Shown in pieces: positions 1-9,657 of a stretch of DNA of 64,000 nucleotides. The notes beneath the pieces were generated by a model that worked only from the letters and a program-made list of their open reading frames with translations, made no database searches and was not told where the DNA came from. The stretch lies in the NCBI RefSeq assembly GCF_965278975.1, contig NZ_OZ257126.1, forward strand, positions 682,001 through 746,000, given 5' to 3'. This DNA is from Ferrovibrio sp965278975. GTDB lineage: Bacteria > Pseudomonadota > Alphaproteobacteria > Ferrovibrionales > Ferrovibrionaceae. How positions within the stretch are numbered: position 1 is the first letter of the stretch; each line of letters begins with the position of its first letter. The position numbers were made by a program, and so were the translations under genes.

Positions 1-43
1 CAAGGCCGGTACGGGCAGTCGAGACGATGACGGCTTCGGTCAT
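1..43 (-). CDS. Thiolase / acetyl-CoA acetyltransferase (partial, N-terminus only)
   Basis: Only the first 14 codons lie in the window; the gene runs off the left edge. They read MTEAVIVSTARTGL, the usual opening of thiolase-family acetyl-CoA acyltransferases, where the first beta strand is followed by an S/T-x-R-T turn. A GGAGGG ribosome-binding site lies 10 bases before the ATG. It is the last visible gene of a leftward run that includes an acyl-CoA dehydrogenase, which fits beta-oxidation or acyl-CoA catabolism. The catalytic Cys and His regions are outside the window, so a degradative thiolase cannot be told from a biosynthetic one. Confidence 0.72.
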   Translation of the reverse strand, partial: MTEAVIVSTARTGL

Positions 44-156
44 TTTCGGGGTTCCCTCCAGAGTTTGTCCGACAAAGTTACCCTCAAGCCGGACCGGACG
101 CAATTGTCCGCTAGCATTACAATTTGGCGATCAAACCGCCCAGCGCCCATTGGCGG

Positions 157-1305
157 TTACACCGCCCAGCGTTTCGCCACCTCCTCCAGCATCACCTCGG
201 TGGCGCCGCCGCCGATGGGATGGATGCGGGCATCGCGGGCCATGCGTTCGATGGCACTGTCGCGCAGGTAGCCGCCGCCGCCATGGAATTGCAGGCAGTC
301 ATAGGTCACACGGTTGACCAGCTCGCCGCACAAGGCCTTGACCATGGAGACTTCCTTCACGGCATCAATGCCTTGCTCCATCAGCCAGGCGGCATGGTAA
401 ACCAGCTGCGCGGCAGCGGCAGTCTCGGCTTCGCGCATCGCCAGGCGCTGGCGGATCGCCTGCTTGTCGATCAGCGCGGCACCGAAAGCCTTGCGGTCCG
501 CCACATAGCGCTTGGTGATTTCCAGCGCGCGGTGACATTCGCCCACCGCCATGGCGCCCAGCACCAGGCGCTCATTCTGGAAATTCTTCATAATGGCGTA
601 GAAGCCCTTGTTCTCCTCACCCAGCATCTCGCCAGCCGGGATGCGCACATCATCGAAGCTCAATTCGGCGGTATCCGAGCAGAGCCAGCCATGCTTGCGC
701 AGTCGGCGGCTGACCGTGAAGCCCGGCATGCCCTTGCGCAGGATGAAGATGGAAATACCGCGCGAGCCTTTGGCGTCCGGATCGGTGCGGGCGGCGACAA
801 AATAGAGGTCCGCCAGGGCGCCATTGGTGATGAACATCTTCGAGCCGTTCAGCACCCAATCACCACCATCGCGCCGGGCGCGGCTTTTCATACCAGCGAC
901 ATCGGAGCCGGCATCAGGCTCGGTAACGGCAATCGCCGTGATGCGCTCGCCGCGCACGATGGCCGGCATATGCTCGGCCCATTGCGCTTCCGAACCGGCA
1001 TGGCGCAGATGCGGCGAGGCCATGTCAGTATGCACCAGCACGGTGGCCGAGAAACCGCCGAAGCCGGATTTGCCACATTCCTCGGCCAGCACCGTGGAGG
1101 CCAGCGGACCGAGGCCCAGGCCGCCGAAGCGTTCTTCATGGCGCAGGCCAAGGAAACCCAGCGCACCCATGCGGCGCAGCAGATCGCGCGGCACTTCGCC
1201 GCTTTCCTCCCAGGCCTCACCCTGCGGCATCACTTCCTGGGCGATGAAGCGCGCCATCTGCGCGCGCATCTGTTCCAGCTCGTCGCTGAAATACGGCTGC
1301 TGCAT
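157..1305 (-). CDS. Acyl-CoA dehydrogenase
   Basis: A 382-residue flavoprotein of normal family length that should oxidise an acyl-CoA to the 2-enoyl-CoA with FAD and electron-transfer flavoprotein in the cytoplasm. Visible landmarks are the FAD/substrate stretch AVTEPDAGSDVAGM, the middle-domain FITNG motif, and the C-terminal QFHGGGGYLRDSAIERMARD region. The frame stays open upstream, but the ATG at 1303-1305 is preferred because it has a clean GGAGG site, and the upstream codons lie in a palindromic repeat. The short-chain enzymes' YEGT segment, which carries their catalytic Glu, reads IGGGATEVM here, so the base is likely elsewhere, as in isovaleryl-type members. The exact acyl substrate is unknown. 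The flanking thiolase and MeaB suggest branched or odd-chain acyl catabolism. Confidence 0.88.
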   Translation of the reverse strand: MQQPYFSDELEQMRAQMARFIAQEVMPQGEAWEESGEVPRDLLRRMGALGFLGLRHEERFGGLGLGPLASTVLAEECGKSGFGGFSATVLVHTDMASPHLRHAGSEAQWAEHMPAIVRGERITAIAVTEPDAGSDVAGMKSRARRDGGDWVLNGSKMFITNGALADLYFVAARTDPDAKGSRGISIFILRKGMPGFTVSRRLRKHGWLCSDTAELSFDDVRIPAGEMLGEENKGFYAIMKNFQNERLVLGAMAVGECHRALEITKRYVADRKAFGAALIDKQAIRQRLAMREAETAAAAQLVYHAAWLMEQGIDAVKEVSMVKALCGELVNRVTYDCLQFHGGGGYLRDSAIERMARDARIHPIGGGATEVMLEEVAKRWAV

Positions 1306-1333
1306 GTTTTCCTCCGTTCCTTTTTTCATAGTC

Positions 1334-1407
1334 GTCATGCCCGCACAGGCGGGCATCCCATTTACTTCCCGGCAAAATGGGGCCCTCGCGTCAAGCGCGA
1401 GGGTGAC
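1334..1407. repeat. Dispersed three-hairpin palindromic repeat, copy 1
   Basis: Intergenic element made of three consecutive inverted repeats: GCCCGC/GCGGGC, CCCATT/AATGGG and CCCTCGC/GCGAGGG. A second copy with the same order lies at 27822-27888. The first stem differs between copies by a G-C to A-T pair change on both arms, so pairing is conserved. Read through, the left part gives the peptide MPACAGM, a well-known false N-terminus in alphaproteobacterial annotations. It sits between the acyl-CoA dehydrogenase and the aminotransferase. Confidence 0.75.
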
Positions 1408-1419
1408 GATGCGGTTTTA

Positions 1420-2583
1420 TTACCTCAACTGCGGCTCCAGCCGGTCCAGCGCTTCGGACAGCTTCGGCAGCGAGGCGGCGAAGCAGAGCCGGATGCGGCC
1501 TTCGCCGGTATCGCCAAAGGCAATGCCCGGCGCCAGACCCACCTTGGCGGTTTCCAGCAGCTTGAGGCAGAAGGCCAGGCTGTCGCTCATGCCATCCAGC
1601 GCAAAGAAGGCATAGAAAGCACCTTCCGGGCGGGCCAGGCGCACGCGCGGCAGGGCCGCCAGGCGCTGGAACACCATGTCGCGGGCCTGACCATACCGCT
1701 GCACCAGGCCGTTGGTGTAGTCGTCGCCATGATCCATCGCCGCCACGCCGCCATGCTGCACAAATGTCGTGGCATGCGAGATGTTGAACTCGGTCATCTT
1801 TTCGATTTCGTTCTGCAACCGCGGCGGCGCCACGATCCAGCCGAGCCGCCAGCCGGTCATCGACCAGCTCTTGGAGAAGGAATTCACGATGATCACCGGA
1901 TCATCCGGCTCGGCGATGGTGAGGAAGCTCGGCGCATAGGGGCGGTCGTAGACGATGCGCGAATAGACTTCATCCGACAGCACCCAGATGCCGCGCGCGC
2001 GGCAGAAGTCCAGGATGGCGCGCAGCTCGGCCTCGCTCGCCATCCAGCCGGTGGGATTGCCTGGCGAATTGATCGAGATCAGGCGGGTATTCTCGTCGCA
2101 GGCATCGAACAGCTTGTCGAGATCAAGGCGCCAGCCGCCATCTTCCTGCGGCTCCAGATCGACGCGGCGCGGCTCAGCCCCCATCACCCGCATCGCCTGC
2201 TGCCCATTCGGCCAGACCGGGCCGATCACGACACCATTGTCGCCCGGACCGACCAGGCATTGCGTGATCAGCATCAGCGCGTTCATGCCGGAAGCAGTGA
2301 CGGTGATGCGCTCGATCGTCACATCCTGGTCATAGATGCGCTTGAGGTAGCGCTGGATGGCACTGCGCAATTCCGGGATGCCGCGATTGGCGGTGTAGAA
2401 GGTCTTGCCGCTCTTGGCTGCTTCGGCGGCGGCATCGGCGATGAAGGCCGGCGTCGGATCATCGCCTTCGCCGAACCACAGCGGCAGCACGTCCGGCATA
2501 TTGGCGGCGGCGCGGTTGACAATGCGGATACGCGAACCGTTGATGGCCTGGATATTGGAGCGGATCGGAGCGGTAACGGACAT
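1420..2583 (-). CDS. Pyridoxal-phosphate aminotransferase, class I/II
   Basis: A 387-residue fold-type I aminotransferase. The PLP lysine is Lys238 in SFSKSWSMTGWRLGW. The cofactor-ring Asp is in VLSDEVYS (about 204), the SPGNPTGW segment (173-180) carries the conserved Asn, and the C-terminal Arg that binds the substrate carboxylate is in GRIRLCFA. These features match the aspartate/aromatic/alanine aminotransferase superfamily, but the amino-acid specificity cannot be read from sequence. Its ATG lies 3 bases after the MeaB stop, so the two are almost certainly co-transcribed, and the acyl-CoA dehydrogenase follows in the same direction. The context suggests a role in branched-chain or related amino-acid breakdown. 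Confidence 0.87.
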   Translation of the reverse strand: MSVTAPIRSNIQAINGSRIRIVNRAAANMPDVLPLWFGEGDDPTPAFIADAAAEAAKSGKTFYTANRGIPELRSAIQRYLKRIYDQDVTIERITVTASGMNALMLITQCLVGPGDNGVVIGPVWPNGQQAMRVMGAEPRRVDLEPQEDGGWRLDLDKLFDACDENTRLISINSPGNPTGWMASEAELRAILDFCRARGIWVLSDEVYSRIVYDRPYAPSFLTIAEPDDPVIIVNSFSKSWSMTGWRLGWIVAPPRLQNEIEKMTEFNISHATTFVQHGGVAAMDHGDDYTNGLVQRYGQARDMVFQRLAALPRVRLARPEGAFYAFFALDGMSDSLAFCLKLLETAKVGLAPGIAFGDTGEGRIRLCFAASLPKLSEALDRLEPQLR

Positions 2584-2586
2584 GGA

Positions 2587-3570
2587 CTAATCGGACTCCC
2601 GTGACAGATGTTGGACGAGGGATTGGAGGACAGTATCGGTATCGGCGCTGCCATCAAGCAGGTCGAGCGCCAGGGCATCGAGCTTTGCCGGCGGCAGCGT
2701 ATCGAGCCGGCGGCGGAACCAATCCTGTGCCAGGCCGGTAAGCAGCCGGCGCAGCCGCGCCTTTGGATCGGGCTTCTTGCGCCGCCCCAGGCCGGCAATG
2801 GCATCGGCCAGTTCCGGCACGCCTTCATTGCGCGTGGCGGAAGTGCGCAGAACCGGCACCGGGCGGCCATCACGCTGAGCGGCCATCGCCGCCAGCTGCC
2901 GTGCCGAGCGTTCGGCGAAAGGCAGGTCGGATTTGTTCACCACCAGCACATCGGCGATTTCCAGGATGCCGGCCTTGATCGCCTGGATGTCATCGCCCAG
3001 GCCCGGCGCATTCACCACCACGCGCACATCGGCGATCTCGGCGATTTCCACTTCCGACTGGCCGGTGCCTACGGTTTCCACCACCACCACATCGCGGCCC
3101 GAGGCGTCGAACACATCGATCACCCGCGCCGCCGTGCGCGACAGGCCGCCGAGATGGCCTCGGCTGGCGAGAGAGCGGATGAATACCCCGGGGTCGCTGG
3201 CATGCTGGCTCATGCGGATACGGTCGCCCAGGATGGCGCCGCCGGTGAGCGGGCTGGAGGGGTCCACCGCCACCACGCCAATGGTGAGGCCGCGCCGGCG
3301 CAGTTCCGCCACATAGGCATTGACCAGGGTACTCTTGCCGGCGCCGGGCGCGCCGGTGAACCCCACCACCAGGGCGCGGCCCAGCCGGTCGCGTATGGCG
3401 CGCAGCACCGGGCGGGCCTCGGGCGTTTCATTCTCGACGGCGGTAATGGCCCGGGCCAGCGCGGCGCGGTCGCCGGCCAGCAGGCCCGGCAGCCAGGCAG
3501 GTGCTGCGTCAGCGGGGGCGGCGGCGTTTTGCATCGGCGCAAAATACGCGCTATGAGAGGCGCCCGACAA
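2587..3570 (-). CDS. meaB: MeaB/ArgK family GTPase (methylmalonyl-CoA mutase-associated)
   Basis: A G3E-class P-loop GTPase that, in characterised members, protects and reloads cobalamin in methylmalonyl-CoA mutase or a related B12 mutase. The P-loop GAPGAGKST is at 73-81, followed by AVDPSSPLTGGAILGDRIRM, the family switch region, then ETVGTGQSEVE and the NKSD base-recognition motif. The reading frame opens at a TTG preceded by GGGGGGA; an ATG twelve codons in (3534) has no clear ribosome site, so TTG is preferred. No mutase gene is present in the window, so the partner enzyme must be elsewhere. The gene heads the leftward catabolic run. Confidence 0.9.
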   Translation of the reverse strand: MSGASHSAYFAPMQNAAAPADAAPAWLPGLLAGDRAALARAITAVENETPEARPVLRAIRDRLGRALVVGFTGAPGAGKSTLVNAYVAELRRRGLTIGVVAVDPSSPLTGGAILGDRIRMSQHASDPGVFIRSLASRGHLGGLSRTAARVIDVFDASGRDVVVVETVGTGQSEVEIAEIADVRVVVNAPGLGDDIQAIKAGILEIADVLVVNKSDLPFAERSARQLAAMAAQRDGRPVPVLRTSATRNEGVPELADAIAGLGRRKKPDPKARLRRLLTGLAQDWFRRRLDTLPPAKLDALALDLLDGSADTDTVLQSLVQHLSRESD

Positions 3571-3599
3571 GCGTCCCCCCGCATCTCCCGGCCAGTTTC

Positions 3600-4424
3600 A
3601 TGACCCCTCCCAGCCCCCTGCCCGCCGCCGCCCCGATCAACGGCCCGCGTAGCTATGGCGCCGTCAACTGGCGCGGGCTGTGGACGCTCTATCTCAAGGA
3701 AGTGCAGCGCTTCCTGAAGGTGATCACCCAGACCGTGCTGGCGCCGGTGGTGACCACCCTGCTGTTCTTCGCCGTGTTCGCCCTGGCGCTGGGCGGCGCG
3801 GTGCGCCAGATCGGCGGTCTGCCCTTCATCGACTTCCTGGCGCCCGGCCTGATCATGATGGCGACGACCCAGAACGCCTTCGCCAACACCTCGTCGTCAC
3901 TGATGATCTCGAAGATCCAGGGCAATATCGTGGATGTGCTGATGCCGCCGCTTTCGGCCGGCGAATTGCTCACCGCCTATGCCCTGGCCGGCGTGACGCG
4001 CGGCGTGCTGGTGGCCAGCGCCGTCGGCATCGCCATGCTGCCTTTCATCACCACGCCGGTGCATAACGGCTGGGCCGTGCTCTATTACGCCGTGGCCGGT
4101 TCGCTGATCCTCAGCCTCACCGGCATTATCGCCGGGCTGTGGAGCCAGAAATTCGACCATCTCGCCGCCGTCACCAACTTCGTGGTGACGCCGCTGGCCT
4201 TCCTGTCCGGCACCTTCTATTCGGTGCAGCAATTGCCCGCCTTCTGGTATGCCGCCGCCCATGCCAACCCGTTTTTCTTCATGATCGACGGCTTCCGCTA
4301 TGGCATGACCGGCCATACCGATGGCGATGTCGCGCTGGGCGCTGGCGCCCTGGCCATAGCGGCCGCCGCGCTGTGGGGCTTCTGCCTGCTGCTGTTTCGC
4401 CGTGGCTACCGCCTAAGGCCCTGA
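3600..4424 (+). CDS. ABC-2 type transporter permease
   Basis: A 274-residue integral membrane protein with about six hydrophobic segments and the ABC-2 signature region near 215-240 (FVVTPLAFLSGTFYSVQQLP), typical of drug, polysaccharide or haem exporter permeases of the YadH/DrrB type. The ATG at 3600 was chosen because the protein then starts at the normal distance from the first membrane segment; the open frame extends upstream into the divergent meaB promoter. No ATP-binding subunit adjoins it, so the ATPase must be encoded elsewhere. The substrate is unknown. Confidence 0.85.
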   Translation: MTPPSPLPAAAPINGPRSYGAVNWRGLWTLYLKEVQRFLKVITQTVLAPVVTTLLFFAVFALALGGAVRQIGGLPFIDFLAPGLIMMATTQNAFANTSSSLMISKIQGNIVDVLMPPLSAGELLTAYALAGVTRGVLVASAVGIAMLPFITTPVHNGWAVLYYAVAGSLILSLTGIIAGLWSQKFDHLAAVTNFVVTPLAFLSGTFYSVQQLPAFWYAAAHANPFFFMIDGFRYGMTGHTDGDVALGAGALAIAAAALWGFCLLLFRRGYRLRP

Positions 4425-4493
4425 AACGCCTTATTGTCCCGGTGCAATCCCCGAATTGACACAATTACCCCCGCCCCGTAAAACAGGGGGTAT

Positions 4494-4527
4494 CGCCAGC
4501 CCGGCAGCGCCAAAGCCGGGGCTGGCG
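4494..4527. promoter_or_regulatory. Hairpin in the argD leader
   Basis: CGCCAGCCCGGC and GCCGGGGCTGGCG form a 12-bp stem with one bulged G around a 9-base loop, 84 bases before the argD GTG. No run of T follows, so it is not a standard intrinsic terminator. It may be an mRNA leader structure or the 3' end signal of the permease gene. The rest of 4425-4610 shows no gene. Confidence 0.4.
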
Positions 4528-4610
4528 AAGTCGTTTTGGGCGAATTGCATGCCCGGCGGCCATAACCAATTGCTGGGGGAGTCCCCCGGCCACAGCCATA
4601 GGAGAGTGTC

Positions 4611-6739
<2,129 letters not shown>

Positions 6740-6742
6740 CCC

Positions 6743-7693
6743 GTGACCCTGCCGCCCGACGATCTCACCTTGCCGTTCCAGGTCGAGGCCTGCGATGTGC
6801 GTGGCCGCCTGGTGCGGGTGGGCCATGCGCTGGATGACGCGCTGGAGCGTCATGCCTACCCGGAGCCGGTGGCGCAACTGGTGGCGGAAGCCGTCACCCT
6901 GGTCGCCACCATGGCCACGGCGCTGAAATTCGACGGCATCTTCAGCCTGCAGGCCAAGGGTGATGGCCCGGTTTCGCTGCTGGTTGCCGATTACCGCATC
7001 AATCCGGCCGAAGGCGAGGCCGTGGGCGGCCTGCGCGGCTATGCCAGTTTCGATGCCGATGCCCTGGCGTCACTCCGGCTTGGCCCCAACAGCGAGACCG
7101 GCGGCAATGCCCCAGTGCCACTGCTGCTGGGCAAGGGTTATCTTGCCTTCACCATCGATCCGGCCGGTGAGGATATGGAACGCTACCAGGGCATTGTCGA
7201 CCTTTCCGGCGCCACACTGGCCGAGGCGGCCCGGTCCTATTTCGCCCAGTCCGAACAGCTCAACGCCTGCCTGATGGTGGGCGCTGCCCGGGTACTCTGC
7301 CCCGATGGCGTGCGGCGCTGGCGCGGCGGCGGCCTGATGGCGCAGCAGCTGCCGCAGAAGGCCGACGGCCTGAGCCCGGAAGAGCGCGGCGAAGCCTGGG
7401 AACGGGTGAAGGCCCTGACCCATACCGCCAGCGTGCAGGAACTCTGCGACCCGGAACTGCCGGCCGAGCGGCTGCTCTACCGGCTTTATCACGAGGATGG
7501 CGTGCGGGTGTATGAACCGGCACCGCTGGAAGCGCGCTGCACCTGCAATGCCGACAGGCTGCTCGGCATCCTGCGCTCCTTCACACCCGAGGAACTGGCC
7601 GACATCACGGAAGCCGGCCGCGTTGCCGCTACCTGCCAATTTTGTTCCAAGACCTATGAATTCCCGGCCGAAATCGTCCAAAATACGCCCTAA
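6743..7693 (+). CDS. hslO: Hsp33 redox-regulated chaperone
   Basis: A 316-residue cytoplasmic holdase activated by oxidation. The C-terminal zinc switch is intact: Cys266-x-Cys268 and Cys298-x-x-Cys301, the C-x-C...C-x-x-C pattern that releases zinc and forms disulfides under oxidative stress. The start is a GTG 3 bases after the argF stop, with no separate promoter space, so it is probably expressed from the arg transcript. The N-terminal domain contains the family-typical GDGPVSLLVADYR segment. Confidence 0.95.
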   Translation: MTLPPDDLTLPFQVEACDVRGRLVRVGHALDDALERHAYPEPVAQLVAEAVTLVATMATALKFDGIFSLQAKGDGPVSLLVADYRINPAEGEAVGGLRGYASFDADALASLRLGPNSETGGNAPVPLLLGKGYLAFTIDPAGEDMERYQGIVDLSGATLAEAARSYFAQSEQLNACLMVGAARVLCPDGVRRWRGGGLMAQQLPQKADGLSPEERGEAWERVKALTHTASVQELCDPELPAERLLYRLYHEDGVRVYEPAPLEARCTCNADRLLGILRSFTPEELADITEAGRVAATCQFCSKTYEFPAEIVQNTP

Positions 7694-7755
7694 ATCGGCC
7701 TTATTTGGCGGCTTTTACTGACGCCCGGAACACGGAATAAAGAGGAGACACTCCC

Positions 7756-8361
7756 ATGCCCTTCCCGCGCCGCACCGTTCTTGCCGGCCTGCCGCTGGCC
7801 ATCGCAACCCTGGCTTTGGCCGCCTGCACCACGCCGCCGCCGCCGCGCCTGAATCTGCCGGAAATCGGCTTCGCCCAGTCCGGCCCGATCACCTTCGCCG
7901 CCGGCTCGGCGGAAACCGTCAACGAATTCCGCTCCAGCTTCGCCCCGCCCTATATCGAGCATCTGCTGCCGCAACCGCCGGCCCGGGTGGCCGAGCGCTG
8001 GGCGCGTGACCGCATCCGCCTCGACAACTCGCAGAACAACAGCGTCCGCGTGGTGATCAAGGATGCCAGCGTGATCGAGCAGGATATCGCCAAGACCCCC
8101 GGCCTGCGCGGCCAGTTCACCAATGATCAGGTCAGCCGCTTCGAGGCCAGCCTGGCCATGTCGGTGGAGGTGCGCGATGCCCGTGGCTTCAAGCTCGGCG
8201 AGGCCCAGGCTTCGGCCAAGCGCTCCGGCACCCTGGATGAGAAGGCGACGCTCAACGACCGCGACACCCTGATCTATAACCTGATCAAGGATGTCAGCAC
8301 CGATGTCGACCGCGAGCTTGAGCGCAACATCCGCCAGTATCTGCCGCTTTACGCCCGCTGA
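7756..8361 (+). CDS. Putative outer-membrane lipoprotein of unknown function
   Basis: A 201-residue protein with a lipoprotein signal: twin-Arg-like FPRR, a hydrophobic stretch, then the lipobox LAAC with the acylated Cys at about 25. The mature part is polar and mixed alpha/beta with no motif I recognise; a proline-rich linker (TTPPPPR) follows the Cys. The absence of Asp after the Cys favours transport to the outer membrane. A GAGGAG ribosome site is present a little far (about 9 bases) from the ATG. It stands alone downstream of hslO. No function is assigned. Confidence 0.75.
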   Translation: MPFPRRTVLAGLPLAIATLALAACTTPPPPRLNLPEIGFAQSGPITFAAGSAETVNEFRSSFAPPYIEHLLPQPPARVAERWARDRIRLDNSQNNSVRVVIKDASVIEQDIAKTPGLRGQFTNDQVSRFEASLAMSVEVRDARGFKLGEAQASAKRSGTLDEKATLNDRDTLIYNLIKDVSTDVDRELERNIRQYLPLYAR

Positions 8362-8404
8362 TTGCGGCGGGTCCTGGTGCCCGGCAACCTGCCGGGCGCC
8401 CAGA

Positions 8405-8440
8405 ACAACAGGCTGCACAACAGGCTGAACAACAGCCTGA
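8405..8440. repeat. Three tandem 12-bp repeats
   Basis: Units ACAACAGGCTGC, ACAACAGGCTGA and ACAACAGCCTGA lie head to tail in the 228-base gap between the lipoprotein and the hydroxyacid dehydrogenase. The last unit differs by one internal base. They could be a regulatory array or slippage product; no gene is visible here. Confidence 0.6.
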
Positions 8441-8500
8441 ATCATAGGCAGACATACGGCTGTCGCTTACCCTAGCGGCAACAGCCTAAAGGCTAGGAAA

Positions 8501-8537
8501 ATCGCCCCCACCGAGGGTTTGTCTCGGTCGGGGCGAT
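8501..8537. promoter_or_regulatory. Long near-perfect hairpin upstream of the 2-hydroxyacid dehydrogenase
   Basis: Fifteen bases on each side pair with a single C/C mismatch around a 7-base loop; the arms begin ATCGCCCC and end GGGGCGAT. No T-run follows on the plus strand; on the minus strand four T follow. A smaller inverted pair, CCTAGC/GCTAGG, precedes it at 8471-8497. Position suggests a transcription end signal for the lipoprotein gene or a leader element of the following gene. Confidence 0.45.
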
Positions 8538-8589
8538 CTGCTAATCAAGGCCCGACAGGCTTCTCATAATTCGCACCGGAAACGCCCTT

Positions 8590-9582
8590 ATGCCCACGCC
8601 CAAAAAGCGCCCGCTGGTGGTTGTCACCCGGAAGCTGCCGGACCAGATCGAAACCCGGATGATGGAGCTGTTCGAGACCCGGCTTAATGTCTCGGACAAG
8701 CCGCTGAGCCAGCCCGAACTGATCGAGGCGGTGAAGACCGCCGATGTGCTGGTGCCGACGCTGACCGACCGCATCGACGGCGCGGTGCTGGCTCATGCCG
8801 GCCCGAATTTCCGCCTGGTGGCCAATTTCGGCACCGGCGTGGATCACATCGACCTCGCCGCCGCCCGCCAGCGCGGTGTCACCGTAACCAATACCCCTGG
8901 CGTGCTGACCGAAGACACCGCCGACATGACCATGGCACTGATCCTGGCCGGCCCGCGCCGCCTGATCGAAGGCGCCAACGTGCTGCGCACCGGCGAATGG
9001 CAGGGTTGGTCGCCAACCTGGATGCTCGGCCAGCGCATCTGGGGCAAGCGGCTCGGCATCATCGGCATGGGCCGCATCGGCCAGGCGCTGGCGCGCCGCG
9101 CCAAGGCCTTTGGCCTGTCGATCCACTATCATAACCGCAAGCGCGTGCATGAGAGCATCGAGCAGGAGCTTGAGGCAACCTACTGGGAAAGCCTCGACCA
9201 GATGCTGGCGCGCATGGACATCATCTCGGTGAACTGCCCGCATACGCCGGCCACCTTCCACCTGCTCTCGGCCCGCCGCCTCGACCTGCTGCAGCCGCAG
9301 GCCTATGTGGTGAATACCGCGCGTGGCGAAGTGATCGACGAGAACGCGCTGATCCGCAAGCTGCGCAAGGGCGAGATCGCCGGCGCCGGCCTCGACGTGT
9401 TCGAGCATGAACCCGCCGTGAACCCGAAGCTGCTGGAGCTGAAGAACGTGGTGCTGCTGCCGCATATGGGCTCGGCGACGCTGGAAGGCCGCGTCGACAT
9501 GGGCGAAAAGGTGATCATCAACATCAAGACCTTCGCCGACGGCCATGCCCCGCCTGACCGCGTGATTGCAGGATTGCTGTAA
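8590..9582 (+). CDS. D-2-hydroxyacid dehydrogenase (glyoxylate/hydroxypyruvate reductase-like)
   Basis: A 330-residue NAD(P)-dependent D-isomer-specific 2-hydroxyacid dehydrogenase. The Rossmann motif GMGRIGQALARRAKAFG is near 156-172. The catalytic triad regions are visible: Arg in NTARGEVIDENAL (about 241), Glu in DVFEHEP (about 272) and His in LLPHMGSAT (about 290). Closest fit is the glycerate dehydrogenase/glyoxylate reductase (GyaR) branch, but substrate cannot be fixed by eye. No strong ribosome site precedes the ATG. A strong terminator follows at 9604-9637. Confidence 0.88.
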   Translation: MPTPKKRPLVVVTRKLPDQIETRMMELFETRLNVSDKPLSQPELIEAVKTADVLVPTLTDRIDGAVLAHAGPNFRLVANFGTGVDHIDLAAARQRGVTVTNTPGVLTEDTADMTMALILAGPRRLIEGANVLRTGEWQGWSPTWMLGQRIWGKRLGIIGMGRIGQALARRAKAFGLSIHYHNRKRVHESIEQELEATYWESLDQMLARMDIISVNCPHTPATFHLLSARRLDLLQPQAYVVNTARGEVIDENALIRKLRKGEIAGAGLDVFEHEPAVNPKLLELKNVVLLPHMGSATLEGRVDMGEKVIINIKTFADGHAPPDRVIAGLL

Positions 9583-9603
9583 GACAGCAGACACATAGCA
9601 GAT

Positions 9604-9637
9604 AAAAAAAGAGCGGCCTTGTTTGGGCCGCTCTTTT
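9604..9637. terminator. Bidirectional intrinsic terminator
   Basis: Perfect 8-bp stem GAGCGGCC/GGCCGCTC with a 7-base loop, flanked by a run of A on the left and TTTT on the right, so it can end transcription from both directions. It separates the convergent hydroxyacid dehydrogenase and lpdA genes. Confidence 0.92.
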
Positions 9638-9657
9638 CGTTTCCGGTGCCTGCCGGA

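Noticed and set aside
124..2604. An 826-codon plus-strand frame opposite the acyl-CoA dehydrogenase and aminotransferase
   Set aside because: The minus-strand genes carry clear motifs and ribosome sites. The plus frame reads as low-complexity shadow sequence.
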